Origin: Candidatus Kaiserbacteria bacterium
Lineage (GTDB): Bacteria; Patescibacteriota; Minisyncoccia; Phycocordibacterales; UBA918
Assembly (NCBI GenBank): GCA_023264435.1
Contig: JAHFMK010000034.1
Span: forward strand, 1 to 6,167
Direction of reading: 5' to 3'
DNA length: 6,167 bases
Position 1 is the first letter of the stretch. Each line of letters opens with the position of its first letter. Under the pieces are notes generated by a model that was not told the origin of the DNA, did no database searches, and saw only the letters and a list, made by a program, of their open reading frames with translations. Shown one piece after another: positions 5,107-6,167 of this stretch. The position numbers and the translations under genes were made by a program.

Positions 5107-6167
5107 AGAGTGCAATCCCAAAGAGTCCGTACGTTCGAGCAAGCTCAATCTTATCCTTCATTGCACGTGCATCTGAATACCATCCAATATTAAACTGGAC
5201 TGTTTCTCCAGTTTTATTAGCATACGCAAGTGCTTTCGCTGCAATAAGGTCTCCTTTTGATATATCACTTGGAATTTTCAAATTCTTTGGAAGTTTCAAA
5301 TTGGATGACTTTGGAATATACGTGAAACTCATCTCTCCTGCATCATTTCGTGTCGGCGTGACTTTATATTCTTTTGCAACATCAAGCATATCAGGCATAT
5401 TTAATGCACCAATTTTTTGATAACCTTGGTACCAATTAGGAGATACCGTTACCGTATAGTGATGTCCATATGTGGGGATACCGAGGACAAGCTTTTCCTT
5501 TGGAATATCTTTGAGTGCAAATGCTACCACCTTTTGTACCCATTCAATATCTGATACGGGCATGTATGGTTTCCCTACTCGTTCACTATTCAATTGTAAA
5601 TCAGCTCGTTGTTGGTCATACGCCATAATTTCTACTCGGTCGCAGTACTTTGCGATTTCTACATAATCATTTGCATATGCAATAACTGCAGGCACTTCTC
5701 GGTAAAGCGAATCGGGTGGTGTCCTCGCCTCCACCGTACAGGTAAGAAGCTTTTTGCCTAATTTTGCTTTTAATTCCTTTAAAAAGAGTGAGAAGAAATT
5801 GATAGTCTCTGATTTTTTTCCTTCATAATCAATATCAACACCATCATATTTTCCTTGTTCCACCATATCAGTAATACTCTTGATGTGTGCGGTACGTGTT
5901 GAGGTGCTACTGAGTACTGTGTGTATACTCACCCCGTCACTCCACATAACACTGGGAATAATGGCAACATTCTTCTTCTGTGCACTCTTTATTAAATTTT
6001 TCCATTCATTATCAGTAAGTCCTGACTGGTCCTTTACCATACCCTGTGTGGTCACGGTAAATGCAAATGGGTAAATAGTATCAATATTTTTTAAATGTTT
6101 TTTTGCATCCTTGATACCATCGCTATCATTCCAGTACGGTATCCATCCTGCAACATTCAATGTATGC
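5057..6167 (-). CDS. GH18 glycoside hydrolase (chitinase/spore-hydrolase-like), N-terminus beyond the window
   Basis: On the minus strand the frame stays open from the right edge to TAG at 5057-5059. The first possible start in the window is a TTG at 6158-6160 with no visible Shine-Dalgarno, directly before the first barrel strand (VAGWIPYW), so the real gene, probably with a signal peptide and perhaps LysM or other wall-binding modules, begins to the right. Numbering from that TTG, the TIM barrel carries the GH18 signature DGVDIDYE (106-113) with the catalytic acid Glu113, plus MAYDQ (179-183) and the closing GWYSDARAMKDKIELA...GIALFKIDGEED (326-359), where the usual Trp of the last strand is Phe352. 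These enzymes cut beta-1,4 bonds next to N-acetylglucosamine in chitin or peptidoglycan; the arrangement is closer to the YaaH/SleL-type wall enzymes than to secreted chitinases, by impression only. All catalytic Asp/Glu residues are present, so activity is expected. Its 3' end overlaps the convergent membrane-protein gene by 50 bases. Confidence 0.92.
   Translation of the reverse strand, partial: HTLNVAGWIPYWNDSDGIKDAKKHLKNIDTIYPFAFTVTTQGMVKDQSGLTDNEWKNLIKSAQKKNVAIIPSVMWSDGVSIHTVLSSTSTRTAHIKSITDMVEQGKYDGVDIDYEGKKSETINFFSLFLKELKAKLGKKLLTCTVEARTPPDSLYREVPAVIAYANDYVEIAKYCDRVEIMAYDQQRADLQLNSERVGKPYMPVSDIEWVQKVVAFALKDIPKEKLVLGIPTYGHHYTVTVSPNWYQGYQKIGALNMPDMLDVAKEYKVTPTRNDAGEMSFTYIPKSSNLKLPKNLKIPSDISKGDLIAAKALAYANKTGETVQFNIGWYSDARAMKDKIELARTYGLFGIALFKIDGEEDQKVWNYVR

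Noticed and set aside
6158..6160. TTG as the true start of the GH18 gene
   Set aside because: It would start the protein directly at the first barrel strand without an export signal, and the frame stays open to the window edge.
1..6167. CRISPR array, insertion sequence, tRNA or phage module
   Set aside because: No evenly spaced direct repeats, transposase, terminal inverted repeats with target duplication, or cloverleaf sequence was seen.

Overview
The window is moderately AT-rich bacterial DNA with compact gene spacing, standard stop codons (TGA is a genuine stop in the RlpA-like gene) and short, symmetrical A-stem-T terminators. The protein set suggests an ultra-small Patescibacteria/CPR genome, probably a Parcubacteria-type lineage. 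The pointers are a membrane-anchored protein with a Cys-containing 'FEEC...YPEQC' module and a C-terminal 'DTGIR' domain, a DEAD-box helicase with a long Gly/Arg/Ser-rich N-terminus, a minimal RlpA-like protein, a DUF2127-like membrane protein and a GH18 hydrolase. This placement is inference from protein style; there is no rRNA or marker gene in the window.

Layout, left to right. (1) Bases 1-351 hold the 3' part of a gene that enters from the left edge; it is a small protein, possibly RelE/ParE-like. (2) 543-1412 encodes a secreted, membrane-anchored multi-module protein of unknown function, with an extended -10 promoter directly at its ATG. (3) 1513-2160 encodes an unrecognised cytoplasmic-looking protein with its own promoter, strong Shine-Dalgarno and terminator. 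(4) 2371-2913 encodes a secreted RlpA-like double-psi beta-barrel protein, GTG start, followed by a terminator. (5) 3099-4499 encodes an RhlE-type DEAD-box RNA helicase, followed by a 19-bp-stem terminator. (6) 4573-5106 encodes a four-helix DUF2127-type membrane protein. (7) On the minus strand, 5057-6167 is the C-terminal part of a GH18 glycoside hydrolase that enters from the right edge and overlaps gene 6 tail-to-tail by 50 bp.

Most genes look like single transcription units, not an operon: nearly every gene has its own promoter-like sequence and three have clear terminators. Functionally, four of the seven products (genes 2, 4, 6 and 7) are secreted, membrane-bound or probably cell-envelope acting. 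RlpA-like and GH18 proteins are both candidates for glycan or peptidoglycan remodelling. The helicase is likely an RNA-remodelling housekeeping or stress protein.

I do not see a CRISPR array, transposon, phage module, tRNA or rRNA, and I do not see convincing evidence of a new multi-gene system. The most interesting signals are: mixed translation initiation (two genes with strong Shine-Dalgarno sequences, three with -10-like boxes 6-8 nt before the ATG and no Shine-Dalgarno); two long perfect hairpins inside coding sequences; loss of the expected catalytic His in the RlpA-like protein; a terminator that overlaps the next gene's promoter; and an orphan gene with its own complete set of expression signals.
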